In this document: piece after piece, positions 1-7,536 of the stretch
How positions within the stretch are numbered: position 1 is the first letter of the stretch
Layout: each line of letters opens with the position of its first letter
Assembly: GCA_045597345.1 (NCBI GenBank)
Contig: JAZLJW010000173.1
Location: 1 to 26,011, forward strand
Direction of reading: 5' to 3'
Length of the DNA stretch: 26,011 nt
From: Treponema_I sp045597345
Lineage (GTDB): Bacteria; Spirochaetota; Spirochaetia; Treponematales; Treponemataceae
Program-made: the position numbers and the translations under genes
The notes under the pieces: generated by a model
What the model was told of the DNA's origin: nothing
The model's input: the letters and a program-made list of their open reading frames with translations, nothing else
Database searches by the model: none

Positions 1-277
1 AGATAATAAGAACTTCAATACCCTTGTTCAGAAGAGCTTCTACGTTCTGTTTTTCTTTGTTTGAGTCACCCTGGCTGAACAGGAGCTGAACAGATGCTTT
101 ACCTTCCAGAAGTTTCAGGAATGAAGTTTCATCCTGAATCCAACGTGGTTCATCTTTAGTAGGGAGTACAACACCTACTTTAACTTTTGACGATTCTTTA
201 GCACCGCCGGCGAATGCCATGGTAGCTACCATCATCAGTGCAAGTACACTGAAAACAACTTTTGCCATTCTTTTCAT
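1..277 (-). CDS. Sugar ABC transporter substrate-binding protein, partial (3' end outside window)
   Basis: Only the first 92 codons are inside the window; the gene runs off the left edge. The product starts with a basic n-region and a hydrophobic leader ending MAFAGG, a likely signal peptidase I site, so it should be periplasmic. The mature start (KVKVGVVLPTKDEPRW, then QGDSNKEKQNVEALLNKG) matches the first lobe of Peripla_BP_4 sugar-binding proteins of the ChvE/XylF type, which feed monosaccharides to an ABC permease. The ATG at 275-277 is preceded by AAGGAG with normal spacing. The upstream region holds a TATACT -10 but no good -35 and carries a 21-bp direct repeat, which fits control by the AraC-type response regulator encoded at 1739-3328. 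The sugar cannot be told from this fragment. Confidence 0.85.
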   Translation of the reverse strand, partial: MKRMAKVVFSVLALMMVATMAFAGGAKESSKVKVGVVLPTKDEPRWIQDETSFLKLLEGKASVQLLFSQGDSNKEKQNVEALLNKGIEVLII

Positions 278-335
278 AATGGTTTCTCCTTTTTCTGAAC
301 GGAGACTTAACATCACCGTTCCTTAGTACTGTTTC

Positions 336-341
336 AGTATA
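336..341 (-). promoter_or_regulatory. Putative -10 box of the sugar-binding protein gene
   Basis: TATACT on the minus strand lies about 60 bases before the ATG at 277. The expected -35 position (around 359-364) reads ACGCAC, which is poor. This suggests an activator-dependent promoter. Inference from consensus only. Confidence 0.4.
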
Positions 342-401
342 GGAGAGAGCCATTTACCGTGCGTGGCGTTTTTCTAGACGATTTTTAGAAGTGTAGTACA
401 C

Positions 402-444
402 AAAAAGGAGAAATTTATACGAAAAAAAGGAGAATTTTTTACGA
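402..444 (-). promoter_or_regulatory. 21-bp tandem direct repeat, candidate AraC/YesN operator
   Basis: On the plus strand, 402-422 and 424-444 both read AAAAAGGAGAA followed by an A/T-rich stretch and TACGA. They agree at 19 of 21 positions with a 22-bp period, close to two helical turns. AraC-family dimers commonly bind direct repeats at such spacing upstream of a weak -35. The repeat lies about 75-115 bases before the inferred start site of the sugar-binding gene, whose probable regulator is encoded at 1739-3328. Confidence 0.45.
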
Positions 445-484
445 ACAGGGAAAAATTTGGCAACAAAAAAGTACTAAGGGAGAT

Positions 485-617
485 GCTGAAACAAGTTCAG
501 CATGACAGTATCGTCTTGTCATCCCGAAACAAGTTCAGCATGACAGTATCATCTTGTCATCCTGAAACAAGTTCAGTATGACAGAATCGTCTTGTCATCC
601 CGAACTTGTTTCGGGAT
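485..617. repeat. 38-bp tandem repeat ending in a perfect hairpin
   Basis: GAAACAAGTTCAG begins at 488, 526 and 564, exactly 38 bases apart, each followed by a TGACAG.ATC.TCTTGTCATCC block. The next expected position (602) holds the core in inverted orientation, giving a perfect 8-bp stem ATCCCGAA (597-604) / TTCGGGAT (610-617). The core belongs to a short dispersed palindrome also seen at 1707-1732, 7460-7480 and 16776-16796. The final hairpin is followed by CTTTTT on the plus strand and lies about 10 bases beyond the stop of the minus-strand gene at 627. Confidence 0.8.
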
Positions 618-626
618 CTTTTTGTA

Positions 627-1685
627 TCAGCGGTATATCTCATCGTGAGAATGGAAACCACTTTGAATAACTACTTCATCCATGTTTTCTGCAGTTACCA
701 GAACCGGCTGGATAAAACAGGCAGGAACCTGCCGCATGCCGTTATCCATGGTTTCTGTTACACCAGGCAGATCAGCTGCTTTTTCGCCACGAGCCAACCG
801 GCAGGCATATCGGGCAGAAAGACGAGCCAGTTCTGTAATCGGCTTATACACGGTAGCAGTCTGAGTTCCCTGCACTACCCGCTGACAACCGGCGATATCG
901 GCATCCTGTCCTGCAACCGGCACTGTACTTAAGGCATGCTCCCGCAGAGCCCGGATAACACTTTCCGCAATGGCATCATTGCCGCAGAGAACAGCATCAG
1001 GTATAAGTTTACTGTCCAGAAGATCCGACATTTTCTGATATGCCAGATCATAATTCCAGTCTTTTGTGTAGTACTTGAGCTGAACCGAAACAGGTTTGCC
1101 ATCAAGAGAATTACGTACTCCCTGATCTATCATGGCCATATTAAAATCATCTTCGTTACCGTATATACAGAACCAGCCACCTTTCGGAGCTTTTTCCAGC
1201 AGTGCCTGAGTCATGAGTGTTCCAACCTGCCGGCTATCGACTGTAACATACAGACTGACGTCTGCATTGCGGATCAAACGGTCATAACTGATGACAGGAA
1301 TATTCTTTGCTTTTGCCTTGGCCAGCACCTCTGTAAGCGAATCTGCCCGTTTTGCAACTATAACCAGTGCATCAACATTCTGGTCTATCAGATATTTTAT
1401 CTGGTTAATCTGTTCTGTTTCGCTATTACCCGCATTTTGTACGATAACCTGCGCACCTTCTTCAGCAGCGGCTTCCATAAATACATCAAGATCACGGCGC
1501 CACCGCTCAATGATAAAGGTATCAATGGAAAAACCGATGGTTATGTTTTTTTTACCATCCGATGTTGCAGATCGAAGTCCGGTGCGGGCCACAGAACCGG
1601 ATGCTGATGATCGGGAACAGGATGCGGCGGTGATGATAACGATAAAAGCTACTGCGCTATACAGAATCTTCAAATACTTTTTCAT
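627..1685 (-). CDS. XylF/RbsB-like sugar-binding lipoprotein
   Basis: A 352-residue periplasmic binding protein of the Peripla_BP_4 class. The first 23 residues form a lipoprotein signal peptide ending AASC, so Cys23 is the likely lipidated residue. The mature part keeps the usual pattern: ITIGFSIDTFIIERWRRD at the start of lobe 1, NQIKYLIDQNVDALVIVA, ISYDRLI, and AVLCGNDAIAESVIRAL plus VAGQDADIAGCQRV in lobe 2. It is closest in type to D-xylose-binding XylF. It follows the response regulator gene after 53 bases, on the same strand as the sensor kinase and a second anchored binding protein. A role in sensing rather than transport is therefore attractive, as in XylF-like/LytS/YesN three-component systems. 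The ligand is not determined. The ATG at 1683-1685 has only a weak GAGAG ahead of it. Confidence 0.82.
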   Translation of the reverse strand: MKKYLKILYSAVAFIVIITAASCSRSSASGSVARTGLRSATSDGKKNITIGFSIDTFIIERWRRDLDVFMEAAAEEGAQVIVQNAGNSETEQINQIKYLIDQNVDALVIVAKRADSLTEVLAKAKAKNIPVISYDRLIRNADVSLYVTVDSRQVGTLMTQALLEKAPKGGWFCIYGNEDDFNMAMIDQGVRNSLDGKPVSVQLKYYTKDWNYDLAYQKMSDLLDSKLIPDAVLCGNDAIAESVIRALREHALSTVPVAGQDADIAGCQRVVQGTQTATVYKPITELARLSARYACRLARGEKAADLPGVTETMDNGMRQVPACFIQPVLVTAENMDEVVIQSGFHSHDEIYR

Positions 1686-1706
1686 ATTACTCTCACTAAT
1701 TACGGA

Positions 1707-1732
1707 CCCTTCGACAAGCTCAGGGATCCTGA
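1707..1732. repeat. Dispersed palindromic repeat between response regulator and lipoprotein genes
   Basis: CCCTTCGACAAGCTCAGGG runs into TCAGG-GAT-CCTGA (1720-1732), which is followed by ATCTTTTT on the plus strand. It begins about 6 bases beyond the stop codon of the response regulator gene (1739). It is the same palindrome family as the hairpin at 597-617. Confidence 0.6.
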
Positions 1733-1738
1733 ATCTTT

Positions 1739-3328
1739 TTACTGACAGTTGGAACGGTATTCCGTTGGGGTCAAACCATACATGCGTCGGAACAGCTTGC
1801 TGAAATAATTCTGGTCTGTATAACCGGTCTCATGACTGATTTCCTTTATACTCAGCTCATTACCCCGAAGCAGTTCCCGGGCTTTTTCCATACGCATACC
1901 CGTTACATAATCAATAAAATTCTGCCCTGTTTCGTCCTTAAACAGCTTACTGAGATAATAGGGGTTAACCTTAACCTGGGCAGCTGTATCATCAAGAGAA
2001 ATCGGGTCTCCCAGATGCTCCTGCACATATTTTCTGACTTTTTCTATAACAGGATTCACTGTTTTGCTGCAGCCTTCAAAACGGCACAATGAGCAGTCTG
2101 CAAAAAGCGGAGTGACATACTGTTCTATGGCTGCCACTGTCTGTAAAGAAGCCAGGGTTCCAAACGTTGAACCAAAGGTCGGGTTTTCTCCAAATGACCG
2201 GTTTACTGCAGTTGCCAGATTTCTACTTTCAACAAGAACGGTAAACAGATTATTCCGTATCACATCAAGGGTAATGAATCCGGCATCCACTGCTTCTTCT
2301 GCAGCTCTGAACCACTGGCCGATACATAAGGTTGTACCGGTAACATCACCAACCGTAACCCTGCTGATCAAACGGCGTTCCAGTCCGGTAAGAAATGCCT
2401 TACTGTCTGCAGCTTTTTGTTGTGTATCGCCGGAACCGATCTGCCGGTCATCTCTGCTGGAAGCACATTTCCAGCCACCAGCCATATCGGTGCTGTTCAG
2501 GGCAGAAAGGGCTTCGTTGTAGGCTGATACCGTGTTTCCAAGATCCGACTGCAGACGGCTGGCACCCATGCGGACTCCATGTCCTATTCTCATAGCCAGG
2601 GCCGTGTGCAGACTCTTAACCGTCTCCTGCTGGAACAGCGCATCGTCTTCTGGAACGAAAATTGTCACCCGGTTCATCATAAAAGCTCCGGTAATACAGG
2701 TAATGCGGCTGGTAAGCAGTTCACGAACCTGTACATAGGTTCCATATTTATCCTGTGTTGAAGAATCAGGCAGTTCAATTACGCAGAAGTAATAACTGCT
2801 TTCGCTGATACCAAAATAATCAAGATAACTCTGTAAATCCCGCCCTGCATCACGGGCAAAAACGCTGGAATAAATGAAGTCGCTTTCTACAATGTTTGCC
2901 ACAAAGTTCAGCTTTTCCTTCATTTCTATGTCGGTATTCATCTTACCGCGGCCGGCATCAACAAGACTCATGGCGTTCCGTACCGTCTGTACCACCAGAT
3001 TCCGGTTCACCGGTTTTGTCAGATACCGGTAGGCACCCAAAGCCATAGCTTCCTGAGCATATTGAAAACGGTCAAATGCACTGAGGATGATTACTACGGC
3101 AAGGGGGCTGAAAGATTTAATTTCCTTGATAGCTTCAAGTCCATTAAGACCAGGCATGGAAATATCCATGAAGACAATATCTATTTTTTCCTGCCGGCAG
3201 ATTTCTATGGCCTTTGATCCTGAATTTGCTGAAAAAAGCTGCACTTCCTCGGGAAAGTTTTTTGACAATATGAAAGAAAGAGAATCGATGACAATCTGTT
3301 CGTCATCGGTAATCAAAATGTTATACAT
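1739..3328 (-). CDS. YesN-type response regulator with AraC DNA-binding domain
   Basis: A 529-residue protein. Residues 1-120 form a receiver domain with the acidic pair D8-D9, phospho-acceptor D55 in FMDISMPG and K105 in LTKPV. A long divergent middle region (about 130-410) follows. The C-terminal 100 residues carry two AraC helix-turn-helix motifs (SLDDTAAQVKVNPYYLSKLF; SIKEISHETGYTDQNYFSKL). By family, phosphorylation by the adjacent kinase turns on transcription of sugar transport genes. The start overlaps the kinase stop by 8 bases (ATGTATAA), so the two are translationally coupled. The likely target is the repeat-bearing promoter upstream of the sugar-binding gene at the left edge; this is inference. 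Confidence 0.93.
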   Translation of the reverse strand: MYNILITDDEQIVIDSLSFILSKNFPEEVQLFSANSGSKAIEICRQEKIDIVFMDISMPGLNGLEAIKEIKSFSPLAVVIILSAFDRFQYAQEAMALGAYRYLTKPVNRNLVVQTVRNAMSLVDAGRGKMNTDIEMKEKLNFVANIVESDFIYSSVFARDAGRDLQSYLDYFGISESSYYFCVIELPDSSTQDKYGTYVQVRELLTSRITCITGAFMMNRVTIFVPEDDALFQQETVKSLHTALAMRIGHGVRMGASRLQSDLGNTVSAYNEALSALNSTDMAGGWKCASSRDDRQIGSGDTQQKAADSKAFLTGLERRLISRVTVGDVTGTTLCIGQWFRAAEEAVDAGFITLDVIRNNLFTVLVESRNLATAVNRSFGENPTFGSTFGTLASLQTVAAIEQYVTPLFADCSLCRFEGCSKTVNPVIEKVRKYVQEHLGDPISLDDTAAQVKVNPYYLSKLFKDETGQNFIDYVTGMRMEKARELLRGNELSIKEISHETGYTDQNYFSKLFRRMYGLTPTEYRSNCQ

Positions 3329-4823
3329 ATGGAATCCTTATGATACACCGGGTACCGCCACCTTCTGCATCCTCAATGCTGAAAAGTCCCGTATTCTTAT
3401 AATACATCCGTAAGCGGGAAATGACATTACCTAACCCGATGCCCGTTCCATCAGAACCGCGTAGTTCCGCATCGTCTTCCCGAACTATCGCCTGACTGCC
3501 ATCATCATTTTCTTCCAGAAATCGTTTCTTCAGTTCTTCTGGAAATCCAACACCGTTATCTGCCACCGTTATAGCCACAACGCCTTCTCTTTTCTCGTCA
3601 AAACCGACAGTCAGGGTAACACGACCACCTTCTTCCCTGCCGTAAAGCCCGTGGCGTACAGCATTTTCAACCAATGGCTGCAGTGTCATTGCCGGAAGCA
3701 GAATGTCAGAAGCAGAAATCCGAATGTCCTTTTCAAAAGAGAACCGGTCCCCAAAACGGGTCTTCATGATGTACATGTAGGAATCAACCAGGGAAATTTC
3801 ATCCTGGAGCGTTGCTTCCTTACCGGTATGCTGAAGATTATAACGGTAAAAATCCGCAACCTGTTCCAGAAAACTGCAGGTTCGGTCAGCTTCTTCCATC
3901 ATGGCAAGCTGGGCACCGGTATTTATGGTATTAAACAGAAAGTGAGGATTTATCTGATTCTGCAGCGCCTTAAAACGGGCATCCTGCACAAGAGCCTGCA
4001 TTTTTGTCTCCGCAGCAGCTTTTTTCCAGATGGTATCGATGTATTCGCGGATGGAGATAATCATACGGTTAAAGGCACGGGTAATGGAACCGATTTCATC
4101 CTGCCGGTCATAGGTAAACAAGGATATGTCAAAATCGCGTTCTGCAAGCCGGTTTGCTGTAACGGAAATGTCTTCCAGAGGCTGCATGATGTTGGTAACC
4201 AGCAGATATAAAAGCAATACGTCAAGAATTATGACGGCTGCGATTAATGCTATGCTGGAAGCTGTTACCGATTGAAGCCGCTTAACCAGATAGTTGTACC
4301 GGGCGATGTTGCTTTTAAAGTACATGGAATTCAGCTCATCAACGGCATTGTGCAGTATGGTATAGGAACTGAGGGCCATTTCATAGGCCGCAGAAGATTT
4401 TTCTGTGTTGTTGGCGCGGCGAGAGTATACGGCACTGTCTGCATAGCCCAAGAATGTTTCAGTCAGCCGGGATACTACGTATTCTTTTTGAATCAAAGGA
4501 TCCTGACTGGGGCGGGATGTAAGGTACAGAGTCCGCGTTTCCAGTTTTGCCCGATTTGTGTAGTAACTGTCGATAGTCTCGTAATTCCGCAGATTCATGT
4601 ACTGTTCAAGAGACGATTCTGTGTCTTCAAGCAATGAAAGATACACATCGAGTTCCTGATTGGTTACATAGGATGACGAAACCGACGAAAGCACCATGGA
4701 AAAAATGAGAATGAAATATACGATAACAAGGGCGAAAAGGCCAAAGGTAACGAAGGCCGATGCCATAATGCGGGAGCGGATGGAATGGGAAAACAGATGA
4801 AAAGGCCGATGTTTACTGGACAT
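3321..4823 (-). CDS. YesM/LytS-family sensor histidine kinase
   Basis: A 500-residue membrane kinase. A transmembrane helix around 20-48 and a second around 188-212 bracket an extracellular region rich in charged helical sequence. A HAMP segment follows (about 213-265, MQPLEDISVTANRLAERDF). The His_kinase domain has NQINPHFLFNTI, with H294 the phosphorylated histidine. The ATPase domain has the N box PLVENAVRHGLYG, G1 VADNGVGFPEEL and G2 GTGIGLGNVISRLRMYY. It overlaps the upstream anchored binding protein gene by 11 bases and the downstream response regulator by 8, a tightly coupled set. It has no obvious ligand domain of its own, so the neighbouring binding proteins probably supply the signal. 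Confidence 0.94.
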   Translation of the reverse strand: MSSKHRPFHLFSHSIRSRIMASAFVTFGLFALVIVYFILIFSMVLSSVSSSYVTNQELDVYLSLLEDTESSLEQYMNLRNYETIDSYYTNRAKLETRTLYLTSRPSQDPLIQKEYVVSRLTETFLGYADSAVYSRRANNTEKSSAAYEMALSSYTILHNAVDELNSMYFKSNIARYNYLVKRLQSVTASSIALIAAVIILDVLLLYLLVTNIMQPLEDISVTANRLAERDFDISLFTYDRQDEIGSITRAFNRMIISIREYIDTIWKKAAAETKMQALVQDARFKALQNQINPHFLFNTINTGAQLAMMEEADRTCSFLEQVADFYRYNLQHTGKEATLQDEISLVDSYMYIMKTRFGDRFSFEKDIRISASDILLPAMTLQPLVENAVRHGLYGREEGGRVTLTVGFDEKREGVVAITVADNGVGFPEELKKRFLEENDDGSQAIVREDDAELRGSDGTGIGLGNVISRLRMYYKNTGLFSIEDAEGGGTRCIIRIPYV

Positions 4824-5811
4824 TGGTACGCTCCAGAAGTTGCATGTTACCCCGCCGGTAACTGTTGCAATACCCGGTATTCAGGTACGAAGCCATTTCT
4901 TCTATGGCATACTGCCCCATTAATTCGATATCCGGAGTAATAAGTGATGATATCATGCCCTTTTTCAGATATTCCCGGTTGCGTTCCGTCTGATACAGTC
5001 CGATAAGTTTCAGATCTCCCGTGCGGTTAGTGTCAATTAATGATTGGGCAGCCAGAGAAGTAAGTTCAGGTGATACGCAAAGTACTGTCTGTACCTCTGT
5101 TGCCATAATGGTTTCTCTGATACTTTCATCGCTGGCAAAGGCGGTAGAAGTATCAATGGTAGCTATTTCAACAGAAAGGTGTGCTCCCTGCTCCCGGTAC
5201 GATTCCTGAATACTTGAAACAAGACTGTTCATTCCCTGATGCACATGAGCCCGGTCTGTTAAAAGCAGGACAGATTCCGACGAATAATTCTGCAAGGCAC
5301 GGGCAGCTGTTTTTCCCATGGAATAGTAGTTGGAAGAAATACAGCTGATTTCTGTATTTGTCTCAGACCATTGGCCCACGGTGATAACGGGGATACTATT
5401 ACCATGAACATCGGTCAGTGCCGGCAGATTAAGGGTTTCATCGCTGTTTACAAGAATAACGCCATCGGCACATGCAAAGGAAGCATATTCCAGCAGTTGA
5501 GAAATAGGGGCGTCCTGTGCAAAGTTGTCAGGGGCGCAGAGTTCTACTGCACAATGCAGGAATGCCGCAGAGGACTGTACACCCTGATACACCTGTTCCA
5601 CAATGGCACGGTCTGCCCAGCTGCCGATAACAACTACAAAGTGGCTGGCAGAATGAGAATCTGTTTCTTCAAATGCAGTTGATTGCAGTGCCGTTACAAG
5701 ACGTGCAGAGAAAATAAAGGTAAAAACTGCTGCCACCCCGACAAGGCCGATAATGGCAAGCAGTATGTTCCGGGCACGAACGCCGGGAACCTTAGCTGAG
5801 CTGCGCTGCAA
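4813..5811 (-). CDS. Membrane-anchored periplasmic sugar-binding-like protein
   Basis: About 332 residues. One transmembrane helix near the N-terminus (NILLAIIGLVGVAAVFTFIF) is followed by a LacI/RbsB-like periplasmic binding fold: HFVVVIGSWADRAIVEQVYQGVQ, ADGVILVNSD, IPVITVGQWS, SMGKTAARAL, VLLLTDRAHVHQGMNSL, VQTVLCVSPELTSLAAQSL, LKLIGLYQT. No lipobox cysteine is seen, so it should stay tethered by the helix and could touch the kinase. There is no ATG in frame anywhere near the start. I chose TTG at 5809-5811, which overlaps the icd end by 20 bases; a GTG at 5878-5880 would add 23 residues inside icd. It sits directly before the kinase, supporting a signal-input role. Start confidence is low, family confidence fair. 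Confidence 0.72.
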   Translation of the reverse strand: MQRSSAKVPGVRARNILLAIIGLVGVAAVFTFIFSARLVTALQSTAFEETDSHSASHFVVVIGSWADRAIVEQVYQGVQSSAAFLHCAVELCAPDNFAQDAPISQLLEYASFACADGVILVNSDETLNLPALTDVHGNSIPVITVGQWSETNTEISCISSNYYSMGKTAARALQNYSSESVLLLTDRAHVHQGMNSLVSSIQESYREQGAHLSVEIATIDTSTAFASDESIRETIMATEVQTVLCVSPELTSLAAQSLIDTNRTGDLKLIGLYQTERNREYLKKGMISSLITPDIELMGQYAIEEMASYLNTGYCNSYRRGNMQLLERTNVQ

Positions 5812-6991
5812 TGCGGTCGATGAAATCCCAGCTGTTGAGGATTTCTTTTGGTGCAGGATCAGCAAGAGCCTTAAGGTCACCGGTCATAACGCCTGATTCA
5901 ATCAGATCAAGGGTAGCCTTTTCCAGTTTGTGGGCAAAGTCAGCAAGATCTGGAGTTCCGTCAAGTTCGGCGCGTTTTGCCAGGGCTCCGGTCCAGGCGA
6001 AAATCAGGGCAACCGGGTTGGTAGATGTTTTTTCACCTTTCAGGTAGCGGTAGTAGTGGCGCTGAACGGTGCCGTGGGCAGCTTCGTATTCAAAGTTTCC
6101 GTCAGGAGAAACCAGTACGGAGGTCATCATGGAAAGAGAACCGCTGGCGCTGGCAACCATGTCTGACATAACGTCGCCATCGTAGTTTTTGCAGGCCCAC
6201 AGAAGACCGCCTTCGTGTTTCATGACACGGGCTACTACATCGTCGATAAGGGTATAGAAATAGGTCAGGCCTGCTTTTTCAAAGTCTGATTTGAATTCAG
6301 CATCAAAGACTTCCTGGAAGATTGCCTTAAAGCGGCCGTCGTAGGTTTTGCTGATGGTATCTTTGGTAGCAAACCATACGTCTACTTTTTCGTCCAGTGC
6401 ATAGCGGAAACAGCAGCGGGCAAAACTGGTGATTGATTTATCAGTATTGTGGATTCCCTGCAGGACACCAGGACCTTTCATTTCCATGATGGTCTTGCGG
6501 GTTTCTTTTCCGTTAGCATCGGTAAATACCAGTTCGGCTTTTCCCGGGCCATCAACATACATCTCGCAGTTTTTGTATACATCACCGTAGGCATGGCGTC
6601 CCATAATGAACGGTTTTGTCCATGATTTTACGGCGGGTTTTACGTTCTTAACGATGATTGGTTTTCTGAATACGGTTCCATCCAGTTCTGCGCGGATAAT
6701 ACCGTTGGGGCTGGGGGTCAGCTGTTTCAGGTTATATTCTTCCATACGGGCAGCGTTACTGGTAATGGTTGCACATTTTACCCCAACGCCAAGACGTTTG
6801 ATGGCGGCAGCCGAATCATAGGTTACTTTATCATTGCTGTCATCGCGGGCTTTCAATCCCAGGTCGTAGTATTCAGTTTTCAGTTCAACAAAGGGTTCAA
6901 GCAGCTTTTCTTTGATTACAGCCCAAAGAACACGGGTCATTTCATCGCCGTCAAGTTCAGCGATTGCGTTTTTCATCTGTATTTTTGCCAT
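5792..6991 (-). CDS. icd: NADP-dependent isocitrate dehydrogenase, eukaryote-like dimeric type
   Basis: A 399-residue enzyme that oxidatively decarboxylates isocitrate to 2-oxoglutarate with NADP in the cytoplasm. It shows the eukaryote-like (type II) IDH pattern: ELDGDEMTRVLW, CATITSNAARMEEY, LTPSPNGIIRAELDGTVFRKPI (substrate-binding serine and arginine), GRHAYGDVYKN, TYFYTLIDDVVARVMKHEGG and the metal-binding YDGDVMSDMVA, then EAAHGTVQRHY and TSTNPVALIFAW. Length is normal for this class. The ATG at 6989-6991 is preferred because AAGGTGG lies 5 bases upstream; an upstream GTG (6998-7000) falls inside that ribosome binding site. The 3' end overlaps the reading frame of the anchored sensor protein, so icd and the sensor genes may share a transcript. 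Confidence 0.96.
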   Translation of the reverse strand: MAKIQMKNAIAELDGDEMTRVLWAVIKEKLLEPFVELKTEYYDLGLKARDDSNDKVTYDSAAAIKRLGVGVKCATITSNAARMEEYNLKQLTPSPNGIIRAELDGTVFRKPIIVKNVKPAVKSWTKPFIMGRHAYGDVYKNCEMYVDGPGKAELVFTDANGKETRKTIMEMKGPGVLQGIHNTDKSITSFARCCFRYALDEKVDVWFATKDTISKTYDGRFKAIFQEVFDAEFKSDFEKAGLTYFYTLIDDVVARVMKHEGGLLWACKNYDGDVMSDMVASASGSLSMMTSVLVSPDGNFEYEAAHGTVQRHYYRYLKGEKTSTNPVALIFAWTGALAKRAELDGTPDLADFAHKLEKATLDLIESGVMTGDLKALADPAPKEILNSWDFIDRIAAQLS

Positions 6992-7023
6992 GGGATCCAC
7001 CTTATTTGTGCAATTTCTGCATA

Positions 7024-7029
7024 AGTATA
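7024..7029 (-). promoter_or_regulatory. Putative -10 box of icd
   Basis: TATACT on the minus strand lies about 33 bases before the icd ATG. The -35 region is A/T rich with no clear TTGACA. The flanking ATACA-N6-TGTAT is a small dyad that could be an operator. Consensus reading only. Confidence 0.35.
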
Positions 7030-7057
7030 CAAAAAAAATGTATTTTTATCTATCGGA

Positions 7058-7085
7058 GCCTCTAAAAACTTCAGTTTTTTGAGGC
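7058..7085. repeat. Hairpin repeat, GCCTC family
   Basis: GCCTCTAAAAAC (7058-7069) and GTTTTTTGAGGC (7074-7085) form a 12-bp stem with one mismatch and a TTCA loop. It resembles the GGCACCTCTGAA / TTCAGAGGTGCC inverted repeat that surrounds the mobile element just downstream, so it is probably another member of one palindrome family. Confidence 0.6.
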
Positions 7086-7098
7086 AACTTTGCAAATG

Positions 7099-7136
7099 CG
7101 AGTATAAATTCTTGCCATTTCAAGAATTTATACTCG
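7099..7136. repeat. Perfect 16-bp hairpin
   Basis: CGAGTATAAATTCTTG (7099-7114) is exactly complementary to CAAGAATTTATACTCG (7121-7136) with loop CCATTT. It has no T tract after it. It lies upstream of icd and may be part of the same composite repeat block as the neighbouring hairpins. Confidence 0.75.
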
Positions 7137-7138
7137 TC

Positions 7139-7536
7139 GGCACCTCTGAAGCACATATTTTAGGCGATGTCCGTAAAAAGTGTTGCTGAATGCTACGCAG
7201 CAACAAAGATTGTACAGGAATGCCACAAATCGAGAGGAGGGACAGTACAGACAAAAATTGTTAAAGCCCGGCGTCCATGCGGTCAGCATGGACTACACAT
7301 AGTTTCTACGCCGGGATTCACCAATAGCGCTGGTCGGTTGTGTAGCATGATGCAACACAACCTTACTGAGTTTTGCTGATGCAAAACTCAACAGTTGTAA
7401 CGTCATTTAGCGTTTTTGGATGTACTGGCAATCCGGTAGATTTGTGGCCTTATGATGAGACCCTGAATCAAGTTCAGGGTGACAATAAGCAACACTTTTT
7501 ACGGACATAGCCATATTTTACAAGTTCAGAGGTGCC
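7139..7536. repeat. Inverted repeat split by the mobile element
   Basis: GGCACCTCTGAA (7139-7150) is exactly complementary to TTCAGAGGTGCC (7525-7536). With the inserted element and one target copy removed, the two arms would lie only 22 bases apart. The mobile element therefore appears to have landed in the loop of an older palindrome. Confidence 0.65.
7163..7512 (+). mobile_element. MITE-like element, copy 1 (350 bp)
   Basis: The ends are 25-bp terminal inverted repeats (7163-7187 and 7488-7512) with one mismatch, starting GGCGATGTCCGTAAAAAGTG. The element is flanked by a perfect 8-bp direct duplication ATATTTTA at 7155-7162 and 7513-7520, the mark of transposition. It encodes no transposase. 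Inside are several strong hairpins: TGTTGCTG/CAGCAACA next to the left end, CCCGGC/GCCGGG enclosing GTCCATGC/GCATGGAC (7267-7315), GGTTGTGT/ACACAACC (7336-7362), TGAGTTTTGC/GCAAAACTCA (7367-7390) and ACCCTGAA/TTCAGGGT (7460-7480). The homologous copy at 16550-16828 lacks about 70 bp around 7330-7405. The GTCCGTA...GTGT start and 8-bp duplication recall IS256-type ends from memory; the mobilising transposase is not in this window. Confidence 0.85.

Noticed and set aside
7167..7379. Open frame of 70 codons inside MITE copy 1 and a related 64-codon frame at 16577-16771 in copy 2
   Set aside because: The two share an ARRPCGQHG stretch, but the start regions are in different frames, conserved bases are explained by hairpins, and many differences change the residue. 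No ribosome binding site was seen.
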